DNA of 64,000 nucleotides from Methylophilus medardensis. Lineage in GTDB: Bacteria; Pseudomonadota; Gammaproteobacteria; Burkholderiales; Methylophilaceae. The DNA is taken from the NCBI RefSeq assembly GCF_006363915.1, contig NZ_CP040946.1. One strand, written 5' to 3'. Positions 9,099 to 18,019 of the stretch are shown one piece after another. The notes under the pieces were generated by a model. That model saw nothing but the letters and a program-made list of their open reading frames with translations, ran no database searches and was not told the DNA's origin. Positions within the stretch are counted from its first letter, which is position 1. Each line of letters opens with the position of its first letter. Made by a program: the position numbers and the translations under genes.

Positions 9099-9578
9099 AT
9101 GACCAGCCCAATAGTCAAGCGCCCCCCATTACCGCCGTTTACACGCGAAACCGCGACTGAAAAAGTGCGTTTAGCAGAGGATGGCTGGAACAGTCGGGAT
9201 GCCGCCAAGGTGGCACAGGCTTACACGCTAGATACACAATGGCGGAATCGTGCTGAGTTTATTCAAGGGCGCGAGCAGGCACAGCAATTTCTTGAACGCA
9301 AATGGAACAAAGAACTTGAATACCGTTTGATCAAGGAACTATGGGCATTTAGTGACCACCGGATTGCTGTGCGTTATGCCTATGAGTGGCATGATGATTC
9401 AGGTTATTGGTTTCGTTCTTATGGCAACGAAAACTGGGAGTTTGACCCACAAGGCCTGATGATGCGGCGGTATGCGTCACTCAACGACCTGCCGATTGCT
9501 GCCGAGGAGCGTTTGTTTCATTGGCCGTTGGGTAGGCGTCCAGACGATCACCCTGGCTTAAGCGAATTGGGGCTTTAA
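9099..9578 (+). CDS. DUF1348 / NTF2-like family protein
   Basis: A 159-residue cytosolic protein of the DUF1348 family, which has the SnoaL/NTF2 cone-shaped fold. The conserved N-terminal RPPLPPFTRETA, the central AYEWHDDSGYWFRSYGNENW and the C-terminal FHWPLGRRPDDHPGLSELGL blocks are diagnostic. Members often sit near redox or stress genes, but their activity is not established. An AAAGGA ribosome binding site precedes the ATG, and a TATAAT box at 9028-9033 may be its -10 element. It converges with the catalase-related gene. Confidence 0.85.
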   Translation: MTSPIVKRPPLPPFTRETATEKVRLAEDGWNSRDAAKVAQAYTLDTQWRNRAEFIQGREQAQQFLERKWNKELEYRLIKELWAFSDHRIAVRYAYEWHDDSGYWFRSYGNENWEFDPQGLMMRRYASLNDLPIAAEERLFHWPLGRRPDDHPGLSELGL

Positions 9579-9615
9579 CGGGTTTGTCTTAGATGCTGCC
9601 CGCCCTGAGGCTTGA

Positions 9616-10728
9616 TTAACATAAATCGTCCAAGTTTTGCGGTTCACGCATCTGCACGGTATCAGGAAGGTGTCGTTGATGCTTCGCCATTTCATAGCTC
9701 ATTTTACGCAGCCGCATCACTGAACCCAATGGGCGATGGCTTTGAATGCCATGCCAAGGTGAAAAGATCATGCCGGCATCCACGATTTGCGAGCGATAGG
9801 GACTCCAGGCAATTTGCGGCTTAGCCGTGATGCGAGCCACAGGAATATAAGGTGAGCTGGCTTGTGGCCAAATCACAGTAGCGTCCTCGATTGGCATTTT
9901 TTCGATGTCAGTACACAGTTGCACTCTAAGCTCCCATACTGCGGTATGCGCAGTAAAATAATCCACCATGCATTTTCTGAGGCCATCGGTCGCAAATACG
10001 TTTACGGGCAGGCCGGTGAGTGCAGTAAGCGCGGGAGCCACCGGCACACAGGCGATTTTAGCCATATGGCGGCCATACAATATGGGGTCCTGACTGTAAT
10101 AGGTTTCGCCAAGAATGTTGGTTTCTTGGGGTGGGGGAAGACGTTTAACCCGCGATAGTTGCACATGTTTAACGGATTCGACCAGCTTGGCGGTGGCACG
10201 GAAAATGGGCGATAAAAAATGTCTGAATTCCGTCCCTGTTTGTGGTGTGCAGGCAATTTGTTTCAAGTTTGACAGAAACATCTGAACACTGGACGATAAA
10301 AAACTGGCGCCATTCACCATTAAGAAATCCTGCGTGGTGGCCTCTTCACTGCCAGGTAATCGGTCACCGCTCACGCCAAGTATTTTAATTGCCAAGCTAC
10401 GTGGCGTGCAGGGTTTATCGTGCAAAATGTCGCCGGGCACGGTTGAAAAACGCATCACCAATGGCAAGGTTTTTCCCTGCGCAAATATGCCTTGCGCAAG
10501 GCTTGCAGGTAGCTGATCAAAAATTTCGATTTCCGCAGCAATCAGGCCGTGGCTTTTTACATGGACGCTACGGGCATTATGCGCAGATTGACCTGCGGCA
10601 ATGTCGGAGATTTTTTGCAATGTATATTGCAAGTGCTGTCGCTGATTGATTGCACTACGCTCAAGCACTTCATAGCTAGGTTGATAAATCAGCGGCTTTG
10701 CTTCTAATTGTGCAATTTGTTGCAACAT
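9616..10728 (-). CDS. Catalase-related heme protein, cytosolic
   Basis: A 370-residue member of the catalase superfamily's small 'catalase-related' branch. The distal-heme-pocket region reads RSVHVKSHG (about 53-61, His56 the likely distal His), followed by MRFSTVPGD (about 92-100), the equivalent of the catalase RFS block. It lacks the NADPH-binding and C-terminal domains of full catalases and has no signal peptide. Proteins of this kind may act as peroxidases; the substrate is unknown. I chose the ATG at 10728, five bases after a GGAGG site, over an in-frame GTG at 10740. A second, periplasmic relative lies at 61784-62773. Confidence 0.8.
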   Translation of the reverse strand: MLQQIAQLEAKPLIYQPSYEVLERSAINQRQHLQYTLQKISDIAAGQSAHNARSVHVKSHGLIAAEIEIFDQLPASLAQGIFAQGKTLPLVMRFSTVPGDILHDKPCTPRSLAIKILGVSGDRLPGSEEATTQDFLMVNGASFLSSSVQMFLSNLKQIACTPQTGTEFRHFLSPIFRATAKLVESVKHVQLSRVKRLPPPQETNILGETYYSQDPILYGRHMAKIACVPVAPALTALTGLPVNVFATDGLRKCMVDYFTAHTAVWELRVQLCTDIEKMPIEDATVIWPQASSPYIPVARITAKPQIAWSPYRSQIVDAGMIFSPWHGIQSHRPLGSVMRLRKMSYEMAKHQRHLPDTVQMREPQNLDDLC

Positions 10729-10920
10729 ATTCGCCTCCACGCCTTAAGCTAGGTGTTCTGGGGTTTACCCGCCTGTTTGCGTTGCTTGTTTACCATGGGT
10801 GCTGCAAACGCCGCTTTATTTTCAGCGTTGTTGAGAGTGTTTTTTTAAATCATCTTGTTTACGTGTACGTGTTCGGCGAGAGGCTTTAGGCATCTGTATA
10901 CGCCTTGTATGGAGTACAAA

Positions 10921-10941
10921 CGGCAGCCGTTAAGGCTGCCG
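10921..10941 (-). terminator. Hairpin terminator downstream of the pirin-ycaC operon
   Basis: An 8-bp GC-rich stem, CGGCAGCC with GGCTGCCG, around a 5-base loop. On the minus strand it is followed by TTTGT, a short U-tract, and it lies about 230 bases past the ycaC stop. The plus-strand side is also moderately T-rich, so it may work both ways. Confidence 0.6.
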
Positions 10942-11072
10942 TGTTTGTCTTGTTGTGAAACGTAATTCGAAAATACATTCGACATTGGTTTCAAACGCGA
11001 CCATGTCAGATTACGCTTGGTGCGGAGACCTTGCTATGCGTGATTATCCTATTGTGTTGTAGGAGATGCTTT

Positions 11073-11100
11073 ATGATCGGCCCTGCAAAATGCCGATCAT
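11073..11100. repeat. 9-bp perfect inverted repeat (ATGATCGGC / GCCGATCAT)
   Basis: Two perfect 9-base arms (11073-11081 and 11092-11100) separated by 10 bases, 66 bases beyond the ycaC stop. Neither strand has a T-run next to it, so it is not a standard terminator. It could be an RNA-stabilising 3' hairpin or a protein-binding site. Confidence 0.5.
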
Positions 11101-11166
11101 GGTCCGTTAATATTTCACTACCGCTCACACAAGTTGAATGGCGGTCGCCTTTAAACCGCATTTTTT

Positions 11167-11793
11167 CTATTTGGCTTGTTGTGCATGAAAAGCCGTCATG
11201 AGGTTGCGATAATCTGGGATGTGGTTGGCGCATAGTGTGCCCAGACCCTCGATATCTCGCCGCCAGTCGCGTTGCAGTTCACAAGCAACCCCAAACCAAG
11301 TCATCATTTGGGCGCCAGCGGCTTCCATGCGGCGCCAGGCGGCATCGCGTGTGATCTCATTAAACGTACCGGAGGCGTCTGCCACCACAAATACTTCAAA
11401 ACCGGCTTCGATCGCTGATAATGCTGGGAAAGCGACACACACCTCCGTTACGACCCCTGCCAGAATCAGTTGCTTTCTGCCGGTTGCTTTAATTGCCTCT
11501 ACAAACGCGTCGTTATCCCAAGCGTTAATTTGCCCCGGGCGTGCGATATATGGCGCATCAGGAAACATTGCGGTTAACTCTGGCATGAGCGGGCCGTTAG
11601 GGCCAGTTTCAAAGCTCGTGGTCAAAATGGTGGGCAAGTCAAAAAACTTGGCGGTATCAGCCAGCGCCAGCACATTATTTTTGAAGCGGTCCGGCTCGAT
11701 ATCGCGGACCAATGATAACAAGCCCGCCTGATGATCTACTAGTAATACCACCGCGTTGTCTCGGTCAAGGCGCAAATAAGGGTTGTGATTCAT
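11167..11793 (-). CDS. ycaC: YcaC-type isochorismatase-fold hydrolase
   Basis: A 208-residue cysteine hydrolase of the isochorismatase-like superfamily, close to E. coli YcaC along its whole length. The catalytic Asp20 lies in LLVDHQAG and the nucleophile Cys119 in GVVTEVCVAF. Conserved TSFETGPNGP and FNEITRDAAW blocks support the subfamily. E. coli YcaC forms a homo-octamer; its physiological substrate is unknown. It lies 45 bases downstream of the pirin gene and is probably cotranscribed with it. The pair is divergent from a damaged LysR regulator. A pirin/YcaC/LysR set of this kind often travels as a detoxification cassette, though mobility is not shown here. Confidence 0.92.
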   Translation of the reverse strand: MNHNPYLRLDRDNAVVLLVDHQAGLLSLVRDIEPDRFKNNVLALADTAKFFDLPTILTTSFETGPNGPLMPELTAMFPDAPYIARPGQINAWDNDAFVEAIKATGRKQLILAGVVTEVCVAFPALSAIEAGFEVFVVADASGTFNEITRDAAWRRMEAAGAQMMTWFGVACELQRDWRRDIEGLGTLCANHIPDYRNLMTAFHAQQAK

Positions 11794-11838
11794 GATAGAA
11801 ATCCTCTCAATAATAGGTTGTTTAGAGCAAATGCAGCA

Positions 11839-12699
11839 CTATGCGGTGGCAAATCGCCCCTGGTTATAATCGTTAATGGCTTGGTCAATCTCCTCCCAGC
11901 GGTTCATCACAAAGGGGCCATGACCTACCACCGGTTCATTCAATGGCTCGCCATTGAGTAACAAAAGCACGGTGTCTTGTTGCGCCTGCAAAATGAGTGT
12001 GTCGCCTTCAGTTTGCATCACGGCCAGCTCTGCAGGGCGGATGGTATGAACCTCGCCCGTTTTCACTGCCCCATGCAGCACAAAAATGGCAGTGGTATGC
12101 CCCTCTGGCAACGTGAACGTGCTGCGTGTACCTGCGTTGAGGCGTACATCCCACACATTCATCGGGCTAAAGGTGCGTGCAGGACCTGTTTGTCCGGCAT
12201 ATTCGCCGGCAATAATCCGCACTTTACCGGCGTCGTCTGGCAGAGCTACTTCTGGGATTTGTGCGCGACTAATGCCCTGATAACCCGGCGCCGTCATTTT
12301 GTCTTTGGCAGGCAGGTTCACCCATAACTGGATCATTTCAAACGGACCGCCAGTGCGCGCATAGTCATCGCCATGATATTCCTCATGAATAATGCCAGAG
12401 CCCGCAGTCATCCATTGCACTTCGCCAGGACCGATGGTACCGCCAGCGTTGGTGGAATCATGGTGAGACACCTGCCCATCGTAGACGATGGTGACAGTTT
12501 CAAAGCCGCGATGTGGGTGCTGGCCGACACCACGGCGTTGTTCGGTGGGTTCAAATTGCGCCGGGCCTGCATAGTCCATCAGCAGAAAAGGCGAAATTTG
12601 TTCGGCGATATCGCGGTAAGAAAAAATACTTTGCACCGGAAAGCCGTCACCTACCCAGTGGTTGCCGTTACTACGTTTGATAAAGGCTAGTTTTTTCAT
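11839..12699 (-). CDS. Pirin family protein (quercetinase-like bicupin)
   Basis: A 286-residue bicupin. The N-terminal cupin carries the pirin metal ligands: HPHRGFETV (His61 and His63) and SGIIHEEYH (His105 and Glu107). Bacterial pirins such as YhhW can act as quercetin 2,3-dioxygenases, and others modulate metabolic enzymes; this one's substrate cannot be told from sequence. It is the first gene of a minus-strand pair with ycaC and diverges from a LysR gene across a 121-base gap containing a palindrome. Confidence 0.9.
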   Translation of the reverse strand: MKKLAFIKRSNGNHWVGDGFPVQSIFSYRDIAEQISPFLLMDYAGPAQFEPTEQRRGVGQHPHRGFETVTIVYDGQVSHHDSTNAGGTIGPGEVQWMTAGSGIIHEEYHGDDYARTGGPFEMIQLWVNLPAKDKMTAPGYQGISRAQIPEVALPDDAGKVRIIAGEYAGQTGPARTFSPMNVWDVRLNAGTRSTFTLPEGHTTAIFVLHGAVKTGEVHTIRPAELAVMQTEGDTLILQAQQDTVLLLLNGEPLNEPVVGHGPFVMNRWEEIDQAINDYNQGRFATA

Positions 12700-12790
12700 G
12701 ATGGTTTCCTTTCAAGGGGATGTGATTGCATGGATCACACTATAAACCGATGACTTTTGAGGCACTAGATGGTTAAATGTGAAATTACTT

Positions 12791-12804
12791 TTCATTTAAA
12801 TGAA
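12791..12804. promoter_or_regulatory. 14-bp palindrome in the pirin-LysR divergent promoter region
   Basis: TTCATTTAAATGAA is a perfect 14-bp palindrome, 17 bases before the likely start of the LysR gene. A weaker overlapping arm (AAATGTGAAA, about 12775-12784) pairs with TTTTCATTT, giving the dyad arrangement typical of LysR-regulator sites. It is the likely binding site of the adjacent regulator, controlling both directions. Binding is inferred. Confidence 0.55.
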
Positions 12805-12820
12805 TAATTTAGGGTGTGCG

Positions 12821-13709
12821 ATGGACTTCAACGAAGCGGCGGTGTTTGTCAAAGTGGTGCAAGCCGGCAGTTTTAGTGCGGCTGCCAGGCAGTTGGGGAT
12901 ACCTACCTCGACCATTAGCACCAGAGTGGCGCGATTGGAGCAGCGCTTGGGCGTGACTTTATTGCAGCGGACCACGCGTCGCTTAAACTTAACCGAGGCA
13001 GGTACCTTATATTTTGAACATGCATCGACTGGGCTGGGCTATTTGCTTGAGGCGGAAGCGGCACTTGATGAAGCTCGCCAGCAACCGCAAGGTGTTTTAA
13101 AAATCACGGCACCTGCGGATATCGGCGATGCCTTGCTGGCGCACTTAACGGCGCAGATTCAGCAGGCCTATCCTGCATTGTCGATGGAGCTGCTGCTGAC
13201 TGAGCGCTATGTCGATCTTGTTGCCGAGGGCGTGGATGCCGCCATTCGCACGGGGGAGTTGCGTGATTCAAGTTTGATTGCCAAATCATTGGGGCGTATT
13301 CAATGGGCATTGTTTGCGAGCCCGCAATATTTAGCCTCTGCAGAGCCTAATCACGCCTGCAGACCTGAGTCAGCATCAATGCGTGCAATTTACGCCGATG
13401 GGCCGACAGCAATGGGAGTTGCAGCGCGCGAGCACCCTTCTCCGGGTGCCTTTGCCTGGCCGCACCTTAGTCAATAGCATTGGCGTGGTGAAGTCGATGG
13501 CCGAAAACGGGCAGGGCATCGCCATGTTACCGACCTTTATTTGCCAAGCCGCGGTGTCGACAGGCGGTTTGCAACCGGTGTTGCCTGATTGGCGAGGGCA
13601 GGCAGATGTCTTGCATCTGGTGTATCCCAAGCAACGCTTTATGCCGCCCAAGTTACGTGGGTTTATCGATTTGGCCGTGGCCTCGCTTAAACCTTTGTTC
13701 AGTGGCTAG
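12821..13709 (+). pseudogene. LysR-family transcriptional regulator, frameshifted
   Basis: The N-terminal part (from ATG 12821, with AGGG upstream) encodes a normal LysR winged helix, FVKVVQAGSFSAAARQLG, and the start of the effector domain. The frame is lost near 13352. From there the +1 frame resumes with TPADLSQHQC and runs to a normal LysR C-terminus ending at 13709. Removing one base, for example the C at 13352 in AATCACG, would give a continuous protein of about 296 residues, the usual LysR size. Either this is a true inactivating single-base insertion or a sequencing error. In the broken form, the truncated product would end at 13477 and lack most of the effector domain. Confidence 0.85.
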
Positions 13710-13959
13710 AAGCGAATAAGTTGTCACACCAAACACACAGGATGCGTGGGCAGCGCAGGGTTGCCTAGACCGCCCCGAATACCCTCTGTCGCATTCATGA
13801 CATTTCTGTATTATTTTGCCTTTTTTCTATTCAAAACAATCGTGTATCGCGTGAATTGTGCAGAGATTAAGCGCATGATTTATGTGCAGAATTAAAGATT
13901 CAAGTGGCATAGACCGTTGTTAGTTTATTCACAATCATAATAATTGAGGGAAAACTGCG

Positions 13960-15939
13960 TTGAACCCAACAGCAGAGGCAGCAGCATTGAACGCCGAAAT
14001 TGTGCAAATGCTGTATTCAAACAATCGTCGATCCTTGATGGCTGCCATCGTGGTTATGCTTTCGCTTTTGCTCGTCCAACGTCACCTCATTGATCATGTC
14101 ATTTTAGCGTTATGGTGCAGTCTGTTTGTCGCCGCTTACGGCGCACGTGTTGTATTAACTTATCACTATGAAAAAGACCAGCACCATGATTGGCATAGCC
14201 CGCAGTGGTTGCAGTGGTTTCGCGCCAGTGCTGGTTTTTGCGGCGTGGCTTGGGGCTTGGGCGGCATTTTACTTTTTCCTGAGACCAATACAGCGCACCA
14301 AGCATTTTTGATTTTTGCGCTGGTGGGCGTTTCGGGCGCGGGTATTGTGATTTATTCGGTGGATACTTTAACCACTAACTTGTTTACCGGCGGCATTCTC
14401 TTATTTATGATTCCGCGTTTTCTGCTGCATGGCAGTTCAGTCTCCCTGGCGCTCGCGGTGCTGTTTATCGTTTACGTCATCTATGTCACGGTGGCTGGCC
14501 GCAGTTTAGCGAGCAGTCTGCGCGAAAATATTTCGTTAAGAATCGCCGCTAACCTTGATCACAAAAACGTGCATCAGTTAGCCTATTATGACTTTTTAAC
14601 TGGCTTGCCTAATCGTCGTTTGTTGACTGACCGACTGAATGAGGCCTTTGCCCGTTGTGCGCGCCAGCAAACCTATGGCGCGGTATTGTGCCTAGACTTG
14701 AATAATTTTAAAGGGCTCAACGACAGCAAAGGGCACCAAGCGGGTGATGAGTTATTGCAACAAGTCGCTGCAAGGTTGCAGCAATGTTTGGATAAAAAAG
14801 ACACCGTTGCTCGCATGGGCGGAGATGAGTTCATAGCGGTGCTGGATGAATTGTCACTCAACAAAGCCGACGCCATTGCTGCCGCGCAAGCCTGCGCTGA
14901 AAAAATGATGGCGGTATTTTCTGAGCCGTTTGAGCTACAAAATAGCAAATATCGCACTGCACCAAGTATCGGCATCTGCCTTTTTCAAGGCGATCTTCAG
15001 CATGAAGCCGAGGTGCTGCGCCGGGCGGATATCGCCATGTATCAGGCCAAAAAATCGGATAAGCGGCATAGTATCCAAATGTATGACGAGCTAGTACATC
15101 CGGCGGTGGAAATGCGCGCAACCCTTGAGAATGAGCTGGCGTTTGCGCTGCAAGCAAATCAATTTGAGTTGTATTATCAAGTCCAGGTCAATGAGTTAGA
15201 GCAGCCTACCGGCGCTGAAGTCTTGTTACGTTGGTTGCATCCCACAATGGGGATGATCCCGCCGGACCAGTTTATTCCCTTGGCCGAAGAAAACGGTGAA
15301 ATTGTACCGATCGGGCAATGGGTGCTGGCGCAAGCCTGCTACCAACTCAAGGTTTGGTCTCGCTTTGCGCACACTGCGCAATTAAAGTTGTCTGTGAATG
15401 TGAGTGCTATTCAATTCAGTCAGCCGGACTTTGTGCCGATGGTGACGGAGATTGTGCTGGCAAGCGGCTGCGATGCACGCAATTTGCGCTTAGAGCTGAC
15501 CGAAAGTCTGATCGTAAAAAACATTGACGAGGTCATTGAAAAAATCAACGCGCTAAAAACCCTGGGCATCACGTTTTCACTGGATGACTTTGGGGTCGGC
15601 CAATCCTCATTATCGGTGTTGAAACGGTTGCCGCTCGACGAACTCAAGATTGACCGTAGTTTCATCAAAGACATTGCGGACAATAATTATGATTCGTTTA
15701 TTGTGCAAACCATTATCAATATGGGAAAAAACCTGAGCCACAGCGTGATTGCCGAGGGCGTTGAAATGCAGCAACAAATGGCCACGCTGCAACACATGGG
15801 TTGTCATGCATTTCAGGGGTTTTTGTTTAGCAGGCCTTTACCGCTGGCTGAATTTGAAGCCTGTCTGCAATCTGCAACCCAGACCACTGCGTTTGGGACC
15901 CCGCTGACGCCAGTTAAGCTGTTTTCAAGTACGCTATAG
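13960..15939 (+). CDS. Membrane-bound GGDEF-EAL protein (c-di-GMP turnover)
   Basis: A 659-residue inner-membrane protein. Residues 25-180 contain about six hydrophobic segments forming an integral sensor domain. A GGDEF domain follows with an intact GGDEF motif at 287-291, then an EAL domain whose signature reads AEVLLRW (419-425, EVL in place of EAL) with DDFGVGQSSLSVL and ELKIDRSFI further on. The cyclase site looks competent, and the phosphodiesterase retains the catalytic Glu. Which activity dominates cannot be read from sequence. The start is a TTG with GAGGG about nine bases upstream. It stands alone, converging with recG. Confidence 0.93.
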   Translation: MNPTAEAAALNAEIVQMLYSNNRRSLMAAIVVMLSLLLVQRHLIDHVILALWCSLFVAAYGARVVLTYHYEKDQHHDWHSPQWLQWFRASAGFCGVAWGLGGILLFPETNTAHQAFLIFALVGVSGAGIVIYSVDTLTTNLFTGGILLFMIPRFLLHGSSVSLALAVLFIVYVIYVTVAGRSLASSLRENISLRIAANLDHKNVHQLAYYDFLTGLPNRRLLTDRLNEAFARCARQQTYGAVLCLDLNNFKGLNDSKGHQAGDELLQQVAARLQQCLDKKDTVARMGGDEFIAVLDELSLNKADAIAAAQACAEKMMAVFSEPFELQNSKYRTAPSIGICLFQGDLQHEAEVLRRADIAMYQAKKSDKRHSIQMYDELVHPAVEMRATLENELAFALQANQFELYYQVQVNELEQPTGAEVLLRWLHPTMGMIPPDQFIPLAEENGEIVPIGQWVLAQACYQLKVWSRFAHTAQLKLSVNVSAIQFSQPDFVPMVTEIVLASGCDARNLRLELTESLIVKNIDEVIEKINALKTLGITFSLDDFGVGQSSLSVLKRLPLDELKIDRSFIKDIADNNYDSFIVQTIINMGKNLSHSVIAEGVEMQQQMATLQHMGCHAFQGFLFSRPLPLAEFEACLQSATQTTAFGTPLTPVKLFSSTL

Positions 15940-15950
15940 GCGGTCCGCGC

Positions 15951-18002
15951 TTAGACTTTGATCCACTCTTCCCCTTGGCTTAACCAGCGCTGCAAATGGG
16001 CGGCAACGGCGGCGGGGTGGTTTTCAAGCAATCTGTCTGCGGTGACTTTGGCAATCTCTAATAGCGCGGCATCCCGTTCGAGGTCAGCAATTTTAAGCAT
16101 AGGCACGCCACTTTGACGGGTGCCCAGTAACTCGCCAGGACCGCGAATGTTTAAATCCGCCTGTGCAATCTGAAAGCCATCATTACTCTCAAAAATGACT
16201 TTTAGGCGTTGCCGACCAATTTGTGAGCATTGCTGTTTGCTATAAAGCAAAATGCATGTGCTTTTGGCTGCGCCACGGCCAACGCGACCACGCAGTTGAT
16301 GCAACTGACTCAAGCCCATCCGCTCCGCATGTTCAATCACCATTAAACTCGCATTCGGCACGTCGACGCCAACTTCGATCACGGTGGTCGCGACTAAGAG
16401 ATGTATCTCGTTGGCGGCAAAAGCTTGCATCACCGCCTGCTTTTCTGCCGACTTCATTCGGCCATGCACCAATCCGACCTTAAGTTGTGGAAAGGTCTGT
16501 TGCATGTAAGCAAACGTGTCGTTCGCCGTTTGCAATTGCAGCGTTTCTGACTCCTCAATCAGCGGGCATACCCAATAAGCCTGCTGGCCTTGCGCACAAG
16601 CGTCGTGCACCCGTTGCAATATTTCTTCACGCCGGTCATCGGCCACGAGTTTGGTCACAATCGGGGTACGGCCTGGCGGTAATGCATCAATCACCGACAC
16701 ATCCAGATCCGCATAATAGCTCATGGATAAGGTGCGCGGGATTGGGGTGGCTGACATCATGAGTTGATGCGGCTCAAGTTGTGCTTGTTGTCCTTTTTTG
16801 CGCAGTGCCAGTCGTTGGCCGACGCCAAAACGATGTTGCTCGTCAACAATCGCTAATCCTAACTGTTTAAACTGCACTTGATCCTGAAATAAAGCATGGG
16901 TGCCCACTGCGAGCATGGCTTCGCCGTTGGCTATTCTTGACAGTGAATGCTCACGTTCTTTTTTGTGCTGGCTGCCGGTCAACCAAGCGACTTCAATACC
17001 TAAAGGTACTAGCCAGCCAGCCAATTTTTTATAATGTTGTTCTGCCAGAATTTCAGTCGGTGCCATCATTGCCACTTGCCAGCCGTGTTCGATTAATTGC
17101 AACGCGGCGATACAGGCAACAATGGTTTTGCCACTGCCTACATCGCCTTGCAAGAGCCGCTGCATCGGGTGGGGTTGGGATAAGTCATGACTGATTTCTG
17201 CAATCACCGTTTGTTGCGCCGCAGTCAGGCTAAATGGTAACTGTGCCTGCAGTTGCTTCACCAGCGTTTGTGACGCAGCGATTTTGGGCGCTTGGGACTG
17301 TTTGCGACGCGCGTAATGCTGGCGCATCGATAATTGCTGTGCCAGCAATTCATCAAAAGCAAGCCGTTGCCAAGCCGGATGCGTGCGGTCTTCGAGTGCA
17401 GTGAGCGCCATGTCGGGCAGGGGCTGATGCAACAATCGCAGGCTACTGGCGAAGTCTGGCAACTGCAGGGACTGATACACCCACGCTGGCAGGGTTTCGA
17501 GTAAATTTGCAGGTTGTAACACCAAGTTGACTGCTTTGCGGATAGCGGCTTGGCTCAAGCCAGCCGTGCTCGGGTACACCGGGGTCAGTGCTTGATTGAC
17601 CGGCGTGTCCTCGCCAACTTTGCGTTGGGTCGGATGCACCATCTCATAACCGAAAAAGCCGGGACGCACCTCGCCAAACACGCGCAGGCGCTGACCAATT
17701 TGCATGGCGGTGACTTGGCTGGGGTAAAAATGTAAAAACCGCAGGTTGATGATGCCTGTGTCATCCTGTAGCCTGACATTGAGCATTTTGCGTGGTTTGT
17801 AACTGACTTCGTTATGAACGACAACGCCTTCTATTTGTGTTTGTTCACCCAGACGAAGATCACGAATAGCCGTAATGCGGGTTTCATCCAGATAACGCAA
17901 AGGGAGGTGAAGTAGTAGCGCTTGTATTGATGGTATACCCAGCTTGGCGAGCTGACTGCACAAGGCAGGCGTAAAACCTTTAATCTCGCTTAAGGAACGC
18001 AT
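15951..18002 (-). CDS. recG: ATP-dependent DNA helicase RecG
   Basis: Branch-migration helicase that reverses stalled forks and processes Holliday junctions and R-loops. The 683 residues cover an N-terminal wedge/OB domain (about 50-150), helicase domain 1 with Walker A GDVGSGKT (286-293) and DEQHRFG (387-393), and helicase domain 2 with QLRGRVGRG and the C-terminal TRQSG block. It lies 17 bases downstream of spoT and is probably cotranscribed with it, the order seen in many betaproteobacteria. Confidence 0.97.
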   Translation of the reverse strand: MRSLSEIKGFTPALCSQLAKLGIPSIQALLLHLPLRYLDETRITAIRDLRLGEQTQIEGVVVHNEVSYKPRKMLNVRLQDDTGIINLRFLHFYPSQVTAMQIGQRLRVFGEVRPGFFGYEMVHPTQRKVGEDTPVNQALTPVYPSTAGLSQAAIRKAVNLVLQPANLLETLPAWVYQSLQLPDFASSLRLLHQPLPDMALTALEDRTHPAWQRLAFDELLAQQLSMRQHYARRKQSQAPKIAASQTLVKQLQAQLPFSLTAAQQTVIAEISHDLSQPHPMQRLLQGDVGSGKTIVACIAALQLIEHGWQVAMMAPTEILAEQHYKKLAGWLVPLGIEVAWLTGSQHKKEREHSLSRIANGEAMLAVGTHALFQDQVQFKQLGLAIVDEQHRFGVGQRLALRKKGQQAQLEPHQLMMSATPIPRTLSMSYYADLDVSVIDALPPGRTPIVTKLVADDRREEILQRVHDACAQGQQAYWVCPLIEESETLQLQTANDTFAYMQQTFPQLKVGLVHGRMKSAEKQAVMQAFAANEIHLLVATTVIEVGVDVPNASLMVIEHAERMGLSQLHQLRGRVGRGAAKSTCILLYSKQQCSQIGRQRLKVIFESNDGFQIAQADLNIRGPGELLGTRQSGVPMLKIADLERDAALLEIAKVTADRLLENHPAAVAAHLQRWLSQGEEWIKV

Positions 18003-18019
18003 GCTGGCATCACTTTGAG

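Larger units (their letters stand above)
10729..11166. other. Gene-free 438-base spacer with two inverted repeats
   Basis: Between the catalase-related gene and ycaC, both on the minus strand, I see no convincing gene. It holds a terminator-like hairpin (10921-10941) and a separate 9-bp inverted repeat (11073-11100). A 42-codon plus-strand ORF at 11073-11201 has an AGGAG seven bases upstream, but it runs antisense into the 3' end of ycaC and resembles nothing known, so I do not call it. Confidence 0.6.

Noticed and set aside
10698..10889. 63-codon plus-strand ORF over the start of the catalase-related gene
   Set aside because: Antisense to a well-supported start and ribosome site; composition looks random.
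11073..11201. 42-codon plus-strand ORF with AGGAG upstream
   Set aside because: Good ribosome site, but it runs antisense into ycaC, its start lies in an inverted repeat, and the product is not recognisable.
13383..13709. Separate 108-residue protein
   Set aside because: It is the C-terminal part of the frameshifted LysR regulator, not an independent gene.
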